NCBI GenBank assembly: GCA_012295225.1 | Contig: WMKK01000011.1 | Location: 573,368 to 637,367, forward strand | Direction: 5' to 3' | Length of the DNA stretch: 64,000 nucleotides | Source: Ostreococcus mediterraneus | Taxonomy: Eukaryota; Chlorophyta; Mamiellophyceae; Mamiellales; Bathycoccaceae | Shown: one piece after another, positions 35,624-44,459 of the stretch | Layout: each line of letters opens with the position of its first letter | How positions within the stretch are numbered: the stretch's first letter is position 1 | Notes under the pieces: generated by a model | Seen by the model: the letters and a program-made list of their open reading frames with translations, nothing else | Database searches by the model: none | Told to the model about the DNA's origin: nothing | Translations under genes and position numbers: made by a program

Positions 35624-38587
35624 ATGTATCGCGCGAATAAGGTGTTCGTGAAGCGCACCAAGAGCGGCGGCGGCGGCGGTGCGCGCGGCAGTGGCGGTGG
35701 CGGCGTCACGAAAGTTCGTCGCGAGCATTACTTGCGCGACGATGTGTTTTGTGGCCACGCGAGCGCGGATGTGCGCTATCGCGGGCCCGATGCGTCGGCG
35801 GTGGTGTTCGCCGGGAACGAGCACGTGATTGCGATTATCGATTCCAACGTTGCGTTGCATCAAATGGACGCTTTGGCGCACGCCGAGGTGAGAGATGTGG
35901 TAATTTGTTCGACGGTTATGGAGGAGACGAGAGCGAAATCGAAAAGCGCGTACGAGCGCTTGAGAGGGTTGTGTGCCGATCGTACGAAGCGGTTTTTTGT
36001 GTTTAGTAACGAGCATCATAAAGAGACGTATGTGGAGGCGTGCGCTGGGGAGAGTGTGAACGATAGAAACGATAGGGCGATACGAATGGCGGCGGCGTTT
36101 TATCGACGGGTGGTGCCGCGGAGCGCGTGCGAGAAAATCATCCTCGTGACGAATGATCGAGGAAACGCGAGAAAGGCACGCGAGGAGGATATTGAGGTCA
36201 TGTCTGTTGAGGAGTGGATTTCTTTTGTCATCACGACGAAAGGTGAGGGATGGAGCGCCGAGGAAAGTGCCGCGTTGAAGGATTTAGTGGTGCCTGGCGG
36301 CGGCGCGGACATTCCAGACGAACGCGACACCAAGCGCGCGCGGGGTGGTGGCGGCGCGAGTGCATCCTCGGGCGCGGGCGCCGTGTTTGAAGAGCATCTC
36401 AGTGCAAGTGCGATCAAGGATGGTTTAGCACGCGGGGTGCTCGTGAAAGGGGGCGTGCGGACGTCGAGGTATAATCCTTGGGAGGCGCACATGGTGAACG
36501 AATCGACGGGAGATAGCATCTTGTTGAGCGGTCGCGCGGCGTTAAATCGCGCCATCGATGGTGACATCGTGGCAATTGAAATATTACCCGAGTCCGAGTG
36601 GATTCGTCCTGGGGCCAAGCTCGTGACGGGCACGAAGGAAGAGGATAAGGATAAGGAGGCGGCGGCTGACGTCGGCGGTTTGGCGCCCGAAACCGCGGAT
36701 GAAACCGAGGCGGTTGTAGCAAAAACCAAAGCAGCTGGAGTCGTGCCCACGGGCAAAGTCGTCGGTATCGTTCGAAGAAACTGGCGCGAACGCGGGTACG
36801 CGGCATCGATCGATATGGGTCGGGATGGGCAAGGGCCGACGGCGGCGACTGGTGGTTTCGCGTCTCGCGTGCTGTGTGTCCCGAGCGATCGTAGATTTCC
36901 AAAGATTCGCATCCAGACTCGCCAGCTCGACACACTTTTAGATCAACGTATCGTCGTTGTCATTGATGATTGGCCGGTGGATAGTATGTATCCCGAAGGT
37001 CATTACGTGAAGTCGCTCGGCTTGCTGGGAAGCGTGGATGCCGAAACGCAAGCGCTTTTACTCGAAAACGACGTCGACGATCGACCATTCGCGCCCGCTG
37101 TGTACGCATGCGTACCCGCTCTTCCATGGCAAGTTTCGCCCGATCACTTAGCCGAACCTGGTCGGGTGGATTTGCGCGATTTAGTGGTGTGCAGCGTCGA
37201 TCCTCCGGGGTGCAAGGACATTGACGACGCGTTGAGTGCGCGGTTGATGGATGATGGGCGCATCGAGATTGGCGTGCACATCGCGGACGTGACGTCGTTT
37301 TTGAAACCTGATACGCCTATGGATGAAGAAGCCGCTCGACGCGGGACAACGACATATTTAGTGCAGCGCCGTTTGGACATGCTACCAGGGGCGCTGACGA
37401 CGGATATTTGCTCCCTCGTCGGCGGCCAAGAACGGCTGGCGTTTTCAGCGTTTTGGATTGTCGATCCGAACACCATGCTACCCGACGAGACGATCAAGCC
37501 GCGATTCCATAAAAGCGTGATTAAATCTTCCGCGGCGTTGACGTATGAGCAAGCACAAATTCGCATTGATGACGACTCGATGAACGACGAGGTGACGTTG
37601 AGCTTGCGTCGACTGCGCGACGTCGCTCGTCAGTTGCGCCAACGCCGCATGGATAATGGCGCGTTGACATTGGCATCTCCCGAAGTGCGATTTGAACTCG
37701 ATCAGCAATCGAGCGACCCGCTTGATGTTGGCATGTACGTATCGAGAGAAACGAACAAGATGGTTGAGGAAATGATGTTGCTCGCCAACGTGAGCACCGC
37801 CGAGCGCATCTTGGAAGCGTATCCCGCGGCAGCCATGTTACGCCGGCACCCTATTCCAGACCAGAAAATGTTCGAGCCGCTACTTAAGGCGGCGAACGCG
37901 TGTGGGTTCGATATCGACGTGCAATCCAATCGAACGCTCGCGACGAGCCTCGACGCCGCGGTGCGACCAGAGGATGATTACTTCAACACGTTGCTTCGTT
38001 TACAAGCGACGCGGTGCATGTCGCAAGCTGTGTATTGCAGCTCGGGGCAATATGCAGGTCCTGAACGTATGCACTATGGTTTAGCGATGCCGCTTTATAC
38101 GCACTTTACGTCGCCGATTCGACGCTACGCCGACGTCATCGTGCATCGATTGTTGAGTGCCGCCATCGGTTTATGCCCGCGGCATCCGTCTCTTGAAGAT
38201 TCGGATCACGTGAAATCAATCGCGGACGTGTGTAACGTCCGTCATCGCAACTCGCAACAAGCCGGTCGCGCTTCGGTTGAGCTTCACACTCTCGTGTTCT
38301 TCCGCACGCGAAAGGAAATTGTCGAAGCTCGCGTCTTCAAGGTGCGCTCAAACGGATTGGTCGTCTTCGTTCCAAAATTCGGAATTGAAGGACCAGTGTT
38401 GTTTGATGACGACACGGATGGGAACGAACCGACGGCGACGGTGCTGGATGAAGATGCAATGATAGTGACGAATCGAGGCAGAACGTGGAAGGTGTTTGAC
38501 AAGCTCACCGTATGCGTTGAGGTTGAGCAACTTCCGGCGCGGCGGTCGCGCTTGAAAATCTCCATCATTGACACCGCCGCGAGATAA
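35624..38587 (+). CDS. DIS3: DIS3/RRP44 exosome 3'-5' exonuclease with PIN endonuclease
   Basis: A 987-aa catalytic exosome subunit. Order: N-terminal VRREHYLRDDVFCG (degenerate CR3), PIN domain (about 65-205; acidic residues kept in AIIDSNVAL, NDRNDRAIR and LVTNDRGNARK), cold-shock folds, RNB domain (about 510-850) and S1 fold to the end. The RNB signature VDPPGCKDIDDAL carries the metal-binding Asp set, and GLAMPLYTHFTSPIRRYAD is the RNB exit motif. Both nuclease sites look intact. The CR3 motif keeps only one of the three cysteines seen in yeast Dis3. ATG 35624 (MYRANKVFVKRTK) is preferred; the longer frame begins at a GTG. It is partner to RRP42 in this window. Confidence 0.93.
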   Translation: MYRANKVFVKRTKSGGGGGARGSGGGGVTKVRREHYLRDDVFCGHASADVRYRGPDASAVVFAGNEHVIAIIDSNVALHQMDALAHAEVRDVVICSTVMEETRAKSKSAYERLRGLCADRTKRFFVFSNEHHKETYVEACAGESVNDRNDRAIRMAAAFYRRVVPRSACEKIILVTNDRGNARKAREEDIEVMSVEEWISFVITTKGEGWSAEESAALKDLVVPGGGADIPDERDTKRARGGGGASASSGAGAVFEEHLSASAIKDGLARGVLVKGGVRTSRYNPWEAHMVNESTGDSILLSGRAALNRAIDGDIVAIEILPESEWIRPGAKLVTGTKEEDKDKEAAADVGGLAPETADETEAVVAKTKAAGVVPTGKVVGIVRRNWRERGYAASIDMGRDGQGPTAATGGFASRVLCVPSDRRFPKIRIQTRQLDTLLDQRIVVVIDDWPVDSMYPEGHYVKSLGLLGSVDAETQALLLENDVDDRPFAPAVYACVPALPWQVSPDHLAEPGRVDLRDLVVCSVDPPGCKDIDDALSARLMDDGRIEIGVHIADVTSFLKPDTPMDEEAARRGTTTYLVQRRLDMLPGALTTDICSLVGGQERLAFSAFWIVDPNTMLPDETIKPRFHKSVIKSSAALTYEQAQIRIDDDSMNDEVTLSLRRLRDVARQLRQRRMDNGALTLASPEVRFELDQQSSDPLDVGMYVSRETNKMVEEMMLLANVSTAERILEAYPAAAMLRRHPIPDQKMFEPLLKAANACGFDIDVQSNRTLATSLDAAVRPEDDYFNTLLRLQATRCMSQAVYCSSGQYAGPERMHYGLAMPLYTHFTSPIRRYADVIVHRLLSAAIGLCPRHPSLEDSDHVKSIADVCNVRHRNSQQAGRASVELHTLVFFRTRKEIVEARVFKVRSNGLVVFVPKFGIEGPVLFDDDTDGNEPTATVLDEDAMIVTNRGRTWKVFDKLTVCVEVEQLPARRSRLKISIIDTAAR

Positions 38588-38676
38588 CAAGTAACAAAAG
38601 CTTGGAATGATTAGATTTTACAAAATCACGTCTTCTTCTTTGAAATGATCAACACACTACAGTACTCTAGAGACGA

Positions 38677-39453
38677 TCACGAAAAGAACGGTGCTCCACA
38701 CGCGCACGTCTTACGATTTCCCTGACAGACGCCTTCATAAGATGGAAATCGCTTGCTAAAGGATGGCTCGGGCGGCGTCGCCAATAACTTCGCGTGCGCG
38801 CTCGCCAAACCAGCGGCGTCGTCCTTCAGTTTCAAAAACAAGCGGTAAAGTCGCACGCTCTTTACACAATCCCCCGCGGCATCGTGCGACGCGTTGACTT
38901 CTGTGTCATCGAGCAAGCACCTCACCAAGTGGTCTTGCGAAAACACGCTCCACGATTTGTACTGCTCGTTCCACACTCTCCAGATCCCTGTTAAATCTAT
39001 TAAATCCCCATAATCCACCCCACGTTCGAGTTTAAGCCATTCCTGCACATCCTTCAGCACCCCTTGCCCGACGACCACGGCATCCGTCGGTAACGCTCGC
39101 CGAACCATCGCCAACGCGTCGTCAAACGACACCGCCTCCGCCTCCAGCGTCTCGCGCGTGATCCCCGTCAGCGGTGTCATGTACGACACCACGCTCGATC
39201 GCGGTCGCACGAAGACGTTCAATAAAACCTTCTCATCCACGGCGTTCACGATGGCGATCTGGGCAACCTCGCGGTCGTTATGCGTCACGCCCGTCGCCAC
39301 GCATTCCACGTCGATGCTCACCACGTTGTCGCTCGGGTACGCCCGCGCACCGTCCGTCGTCGTCGTCGGCGGCGGCGGCGTTGACGGCGGCGGCGGCGTT
39401 GATGGCGGCGGCGGTGCGAATGAAGGCGTGAACGCCGCGGCACTCGCGCGCAT
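38677..39453 (-). CDS. DEDDh 3'-5' exonuclease (REX4/ISG20-like)
   Basis: A 258-aa RNase T-type exonuclease. ExoI is VVSIDVECVATGVT (Asp and Glu; the family usually has DxEM), ExoII lies around VVVGQGVLKDVQEWLKLE, where an Asp is kept, and ExoIII is ASHDAAGDCVKSVRLY with the HDAxxD signature, so DEDDh chemistry is retained. The N-terminus is Pro/Thr-rich low complexity encoded by a CCG/CCA repeat. The tail has a small Cys cluster, CQGNRKTCACGAPFF, possibly a zinc site. Related proteins process rRNA or degrade RNA in the nucleus; the exact substrate is unknown. It is convergent with DIS3, 89 bp apart. Confidence 0.78.
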   Translation of the reverse strand: MRASAAAFTPSFAPPPPSTPPPPSTPPPPTTTTDGARAYPSDNVVSIDVECVATGVTHNDREVAQIAIVNAVDEKVLLNVFVRPRSSVVSYMTPLTGITRETLEAEAVSFDDALAMVRRALPTDAVVVGQGVLKDVQEWLKLERGVDYGDLIDLTGIWRVWNEQYKSWSVFSQDHLVRCLLDDTEVNASHDAAGDCVKSVRLYRLFLKLKDDAAGLASAHAKLLATPPEPSFSKRFPSYEGVCQGNRKTCACGAPFFS

Positions 39454-39614
39454 GGTGGCGTGTGCGTGTGCGTGCGTGTGCGTGTGCAGAGACGATGTGT
39501 GTGGTCGTTACGCACGTAAGTGGCGGCTCAAAAACGTCAATGCAGTGCTACAGATGGATGTTACAACGGGACTATTATGGTGTTGTGTGTGCGTTCTACT
39601 AGATGTGTGATGTG

Positions 39615-42600
39615 TTAGACGGCGGCACCGGTGATGGCGGCGGCGGCGTAGATATTTTTGTTTTTTGCCGCGCATTTCTCGACATCGACGGCGCGGTTGG
39701 GGTACGCGGGCGGCTTTGGCAAGGCGACGCCGGCGGATTCGGCGATGAGCTTTTTGATGACTTCAACCGCCTTGTCGAGCTGTGCGTCGGCGCCATTGAA
39801 GGTGGCGACGGGTAAGTTGGACACGACAATGTCAGGGGAGACACCTTTTTGTTCAATCGCCCATTCGCCTTGTAAATAGGGCCCAAATGAAGGAATGGTG
39901 AACCCGCTGCCGTCGACGAGGCGAAGCTCGGGATGGCCGCTGTAGCCGATGGCGCCGCCCCACGTGCGCTCGCCAATGACTGGTCCTAATTTGAGCTGCT
40001 GGATACCGAGGGCAAACATTTCTGCGTCACTGCTCGTTTGCTCGTCGATGAGCACGACGACTTTGCCGCGGAACGAATATTGCATCGTCGTGTCCCCCGG
40101 ACCGCTGCGCTCGGTGTCAAACATCCAAGCGACGCGTCGGAGACGTTCTAATAACCACGTGTCAATGTTACCGCCCGCGTTTCGTCGCACATCGATGATG
40201 ATACCATCCTTGCGAATGTTGGGATAAAACTGCGCGGCGAAATCATCGAACGAGTTACTTGAACCTTCGCCAATCTGCTCCATGTCTTCGAGGTAGACGT
40301 ACGCCACCTTGTCATTCGTCGCGTTTTTCACCTTTTCTCTGTTGATGTTCAACGCATCGGCGGCTTGGAGTGTGTCGCACCCGCGCAAGTCGAGCGGCGT
40401 AACCACGATCAACTCGGTCGTGGGCTTGCTGTTGTCGTCGTCCTCTTCGTCGGCGGCGGCTTTCTTGGATGATACGCTCGGTTTCGATTTTTGATGAAGC
40501 AGCGCTCGCGCCTTGGCGTCGGTTCGCTTTGTGATGCCCAACCGCGCGTACTTGCGCACCAAGGAGGCCACGTGAGCATCCGTCATGGGCGATCTAGACG
40601 CACCGAGTTGTGCTGAGGCCGTGGCTGACGCCTTGGCCATCGGCGGCCCACCCATCATTTGCTGCATCATGCGAATCTCTTGCAACTTCAACAAATCCTC
40701 GGCGTCGCGCTGCTCGATTTCTGATCTCGGCGCCTTGATGACTTCAAGTAAAACTTGCGTGCCCGCCTTACCAAACAACAAGTCTGGCAACGGCGTCGAC
40801 GTGGAGTTCACCAACACACCGTCAATGCGGGTGATGATATCACCTGGCATCAAATTCACGTGCGACTTGTCATTCGTGAGGCGAAGCGGCGACGCCGGGG
40901 ATTCTAAAATTCCCGAATTGTCGTGCACGCGCTCGATGAGCAACCCTTGACTGGTGAGCTTGAAATCGCCACCCAAACACGACGAAGGTTCGCCAAAAGG
41001 TAAGACGACATCGTCAGAAGATTCAATGTGAACAAACACATGCAACGCCGAGAGCTCACCAAACGCCTGAGCGAGAATGTCGCGCAACTCAGATTTTGAG
41101 GAAATCCGGTAGACGGATGGGCGGTAGCGGTCGGTGACTTTTACCCAGTCGACGCCGTGCAAGTTGGGGTCGTAAAAGGCGTCTCGCATGTTTCGCATCG
41201 CCTCTTCGTACATTTGCAACCACTCCTCTCGCGGGTTCACGGTGACGGTAAATGACTCTGGGGGATTCCAAACTTGTGCGGATGAAACAGCCATTTCTTG
41301 ACTAATGCCGGGTTGCAACAGTTGCTGCGACGACATGAGCCCGACGCCATTCTCGGTGATAAGGGTGACAATTTTCAAATCCCCGCTCACGATGACGGCG
41401 ACGGGATTCGGATACAGAGGCAACAACGATCGGGTGTACATGCTATATACCGCAACGTATTCCTCATCGTCTACGAGCAAAGTCAACAGAATACCGCTAC
41501 CGTCGGCGATGAGATCAAATCCAAAGTACACCGCCTCGGGCAAGTCTGGCACGGTTTGCGCGCGCTGTTCAATGTACGGCGTGGAAATCACCGTAGGCAT
41601 CTTCTCACCGATTTCAGCGTCAAAAACTGTGCCTTCGGAATGCAATTCATCACCGATGAAGAACGGGCAAGTCATACCTAAACGGAGCGGAACGCACATC
41701 AAACGTTCGCCGGCGGTGAGCGTAGGCTCAGAGCCGCGCGAGCCATACGGCGAGTTTGACCCTGAAGTAATCTGCTGGTCGCTAAAGTAGTACAAGTACA
41801 AACCATCAGGAGAAAACTTTGGAGAGTGCGCGTTATAGCTTGGCGAAGTGATTCGCGTTTCCTTGCCAGTGGCCAATTCCAAAACATTAATCGTCGTAAA
41901 GTCATTAGCTTCTTCCTTGGCATACGCGATGTGTGAACTGTCTGGGCTCCACGACAAACCGCGCAAGCCTTCAGGACGAAGACCACTCAACATCGACTCT
42001 ACATTGGCCAAACCTAGAGAATCAGATGATGTCGTTGGGCTCGCACCAAGAGATGCTAAATGTCTCGCGGCGCGACGCTGCTCGCGGGCGACGCGTCGCG
42101 CCCGAGCCGGTCGCGCACTCATTCTCGCTCCATTGAGGTTGACATTTTTGGGGAACATCGCGCCGCCAATTTTGCTTCCGATTCCAGCCATCGCCGCTTT
42201 GGTCTTCGCGTCGGTTTTAGACGCAGATTTCGCAACATTTACGGCAATGTTTTTCGGCACTGTGGTGCGGTAGTCAGCCGTGTTCACCGCGGTCTTTGTC
42301 AAGTTGACAAGCTTCAATTGACCACTCGTGTCCGCGACGATGAGGAACTTGTTATTGGGCGAAATCGTACTAAACGACATCGCTCCCTTGATTGCGCCCT
42401 CCGACGTAATCTGGGTCTCTTTCCACATCCCACCCTCAGGGTGGCGTTCGAACATGACGTATTCGTACTCACCGGATGCATCTGATAACGCGAGAAGCTT
42501 TGCTTCCGCATCGGCGTTGTCGTCAGAAATGAACTGAATGTGCTTGTAACGAACGGCGCCAGCATAGGACGAAACCTTCTCCACTCGAGCACCCAAAAAC

Positions 42601-44240
42601 GGAAGCAAAGACGAGTAGAAAATTTGCCCGCGAACTACAAATGCGCCGAAGGCCCCATCCTTGGTGACTGCAAACTCACTCATTTGTTCATATGGATCTT
42701 GAATGCGCTGCGGCGCCGTCTTGCGGAATTCAGACACCAATTCGATGTCAATCCGTTGCTCACTACTCAAGTACAGCTCGTGTACATTGTCGCCTAAAAT
42801 AGTTCGCTTGTACAAATCTCCAAGCCGACGGTACACAACAACTTCACCGTCAATGTCGAATTCTCTAATATCATACACGCACTCGCTCGTGAGCGACTTG
42901 GACACGCTACCGTCGCGCTTCATCACCCACAAGTTTGCCACGTCCTCTTTGTCGCTCAAGAAGAAAATCATATCTTGCAACTTGCCCGAAGTCGACGTTT
43001 TCGGGCTCCAAGCACCTCGAACACCCCACGTAGACTCTGGCGTGAGATTCTTTGCCTCGGGTTGCGAGTCACCCGGGCTCGGTGCGCACCAGCTCCATAT
43101 TCTAGATTGCTCGCCACCCTCATACCGCTTCGTCTCACTCGTTTGTCGCAAGGGTACGAAAACATAACATTTGTGATGACTATCTTTCGCGCCTGAAACG
43201 GCTTGCGCAAAAGGCAAGGGTTCGGCAACGTGCGTCGAGGGATTCACTTTGACGAGCTGCGCGCTCGACAATTTAGAAAACGCCGAGGACACAATCAAGA
43301 TCTCGTCATCCTCTGGCCATGCGGCGATTTGTTGTGCGCGACCACCCGTGGTAATTTGTTCAATCGCACCACCACTAGTAGAGCCGATGAATACGTCAGC
43401 GCCATCGTACGTGACCGCGACAAAGGCTACGCGTGACCCATCTGGCGATAACACGGGCACGCCCTCGCGACTATACGTCGACGACAAACGCGCCGCTTTA
43501 CCACCGTGCACGTTGCCAATCCAAATATTCGACTCTGATACAAATGCCAATTTATTTCCCGTCACTGAAGGAAACCTGTAGTATCCCATCTTGTCCTCGC
43601 CGTAGTCGTCCTCGACAAGCTTGGCGCGCTCACTTTCGAGTTCAGCTTTCACACCCGGAATAACCGTGCGCGTGTCTCGCTTCTGCGCAAACAACCCACC
43701 CATGGCTTCTTCGTACGATTCTTCATCGTATTCCTCTTCGTCCGGTGCATCTCGAGCCTTCTTCCTCGCCGCGCCTGGTTTATCGCCGCGATCGTGTGCG
43801 CCCGGATTCCCATTCGCCTCTCTCGCGCGCAACAACGCCCGCTGATACTGCGTCAGCCCAAGCTGCGGCATGGGCGTCGGAACCGGCGCAGACGAAGCAC
43901 CTAACGTCGCCGTCGCCGTCACCGTCCCTCGCGTCATCGTCATCGCCCCAGTCGCCACGCCGAGCGCGAACGTCGCCGCGCACGCCACTCCCCACGCGCT
44001 CGCCCGCGCGCCCACCCACTCCGTCACCCGCCCAAACGACATCGACGACGTCGACGCGCGCCGCGACGACCCCACATCCCCTCGTCCCGTCAGCGACGCC
44101 CGCTCGCCCGCGAACGGATCAATCGACGACGCCATCGCCGTCGGCATCATCATCATCGTCATGGGTGTTCGATGGCGATCGTCGTCGTCGTCGTGCGCGC
44201 TCGGGACGGCGTCGTACGCGTCACGTGTGCGCGACCACAT
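39615..44240 (-). CDS. Membrane-anchored tricorn-like S41 protease
   Basis: A 1541-aa protein of the tricorn family, best known in archaea and bacteria, which degrades peptides downstream of large proteases. After an acidic N-terminus comes one membrane segment (about 78-98, AWGVACAATFALGVATGAMT). Two beta-propeller regions follow (opening YYRFPSVTGNKLAFVSESNI, later LRGLSWSPDSSHIAYAKEE), then a PDZ (about 1150-1260, MPGDIITRIDGVLV) and the S41 core with VVLIDEQTSSDAEMFALGI (nucleophile Ser in SSD), GPVIGERTWGGAIG and the C-terminal QKGVSPDIVV. The tricorn Ser-His pair position reads SALHVFVH, so His is kept but the Ser looks replaced. It is probably a type II membrane protein with lumenal or extracellular protease. 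Several upstream Mets make the exact start uncertain. Confidence 0.85.
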   Translation of the reverse strand: MWSRTRDAYDAVPSAHDDDDDRHRTPMTMMMMPTAMASSIDPFAGERASLTGRGDVGSSRRASTSSMSFGRVTEWVGARASAWGVACAATFALGVATGAMTMTRGTVTATATLGASSAPVPTPMPQLGLTQYQRALLRAREANGNPGAHDRGDKPGAARKKARDAPDEEEYDEESYEEAMGGLFAQKRDTRTVIPGVKAELESERAKLVEDDYGEDKMGYYRFPSVTGNKLAFVSESNIWIGNVHGGKAARLSSTYSREGVPVLSPDGSRVAFVAVTYDGADVFIGSTSGGAIEQITTGGRAQQIAAWPEDDEILIVSSAFSKLSSAQLVKVNPSTHVAEPLPFAQAVSGAKDSHHKCYVFVPLRQTSETKRYEGGEQSRIWSWCAPSPGDSQPEAKNLTPESTWGVRGAWSPKTSTSGKLQDMIFFLSDKEDVANLWVMKRDGSVSKSLTSECVYDIREFDIDGEVVVYRRLGDLYKRTILGDNVHELYLSSEQRIDIELVSEFRKTAPQRIQDPYEQMSEFAVTKDGAFGAFVVRGQIFYSSLLPFLGARVEKVSSYAGAVRYKHIQFISDDNADAEAKLLALSDASGEYEYVMFERHPEGGMWKETQITSEGAIKGAMSFSTISPNNKFLIVADTSGQLKLVNLTKTAVNTADYRTTVPKNIAVNVAKSASKTDAKTKAAMAGIGSKIGGAMFPKNVNLNGARMSARPARARRVAREQRRAARHLASLGASPTTSSDSLGLANVESMLSGLRPEGLRGLSWSPDSSHIAYAKEEANDFTTINVLELATGKETRITSPSYNAHSPKFSPDGLYLYYFSDQQITSGSNSPYGSRGSEPTLTAGERLMCVPLRLGMTCPFFIGDELHSEGTVFDAEIGEKMPTVISTPYIEQRAQTVPDLPEAVYFGFDLIADGSGILLTLLVDDEEYVAVYSMYTRSLLPLYPNPVAVIVSGDLKIVTLITENGVGLMSSQQLLQPGISQEMAVSSAQVWNPPESFTVTVNPREEWLQMYEEAMRNMRDAFYDPNLHGVDWVKVTDRYRPSVYRISSKSELRDILAQAFGELSALHVFVHIESSDDVVLPFGEPSSCLGGDFKLTSQGLLIERVHDNSGILESPASPLRLTNDKSHVNLMPGDIITRIDGVLVNSTSTPLPDLLFGKAGTQVLLEVIKAPRSEIEQRDAEDLLKLQEIRMMQQMMGGPPMAKASATASAQLGASRSPMTDAHVASLVRKYARLGITKRTDAKARALLHQKSKPSVSSKKAAADEEDDDNSKPTTELIVVTPLDLRGCDTLQAADALNINREKVKNATNDKVAYVYLEDMEQIGEGSSNSFDDFAAQFYPNIRKDGIIIDVRRNAGGNIDTWLLERLRRVAWMFDTERSGPGDTTMQYSFRGKVVVLIDEQTSSDAEMFALGIQQLKLGPVIGERTWGGAIGYSGHPELRLVDGSGFTIPSFGPYLQGEWAIEQKGVSPDIVVSNLPVATFNGADAQLDKAVEVIKKLIAESAGVALPKPPAYPNRAVDVEKCAAKNKNIYAAAAITGAAV

Positions 44241-44422
44241 CGCGCGGTGTGCGCGCGTGCGATAGACCCTACGTCGAGAGCTCCTTTCGCCCGTCGCGCG
44301 CGTTCGTTCGGTGTGTGGTCACCGAGCGCGTCGCAATGCCGCGTCGCGCGTCCTCCTCCGTCGTCGAGGGTGTTGCGTCCGCGGACGTGGTTGTCCTGTG
44401 TCGGGTTTCGTCAAAGACACCT

Positions 44423-44431
44423 AAACCCTAA
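44423..44431 (+). promoter_or_regulatory. Telo-box AAACCCTAA upstream of TRM1
   Basis: An exact AAACCCTAA 28 bp before the TRM1 ATG. In plants this motif marks promoters of translation-apparatus genes. The position is close enough to lie in the 5' UTR. Confidence 0.5.
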
Positions 44432-44459
44432 TACCATGATACATTAGTGGCGTCATGTG

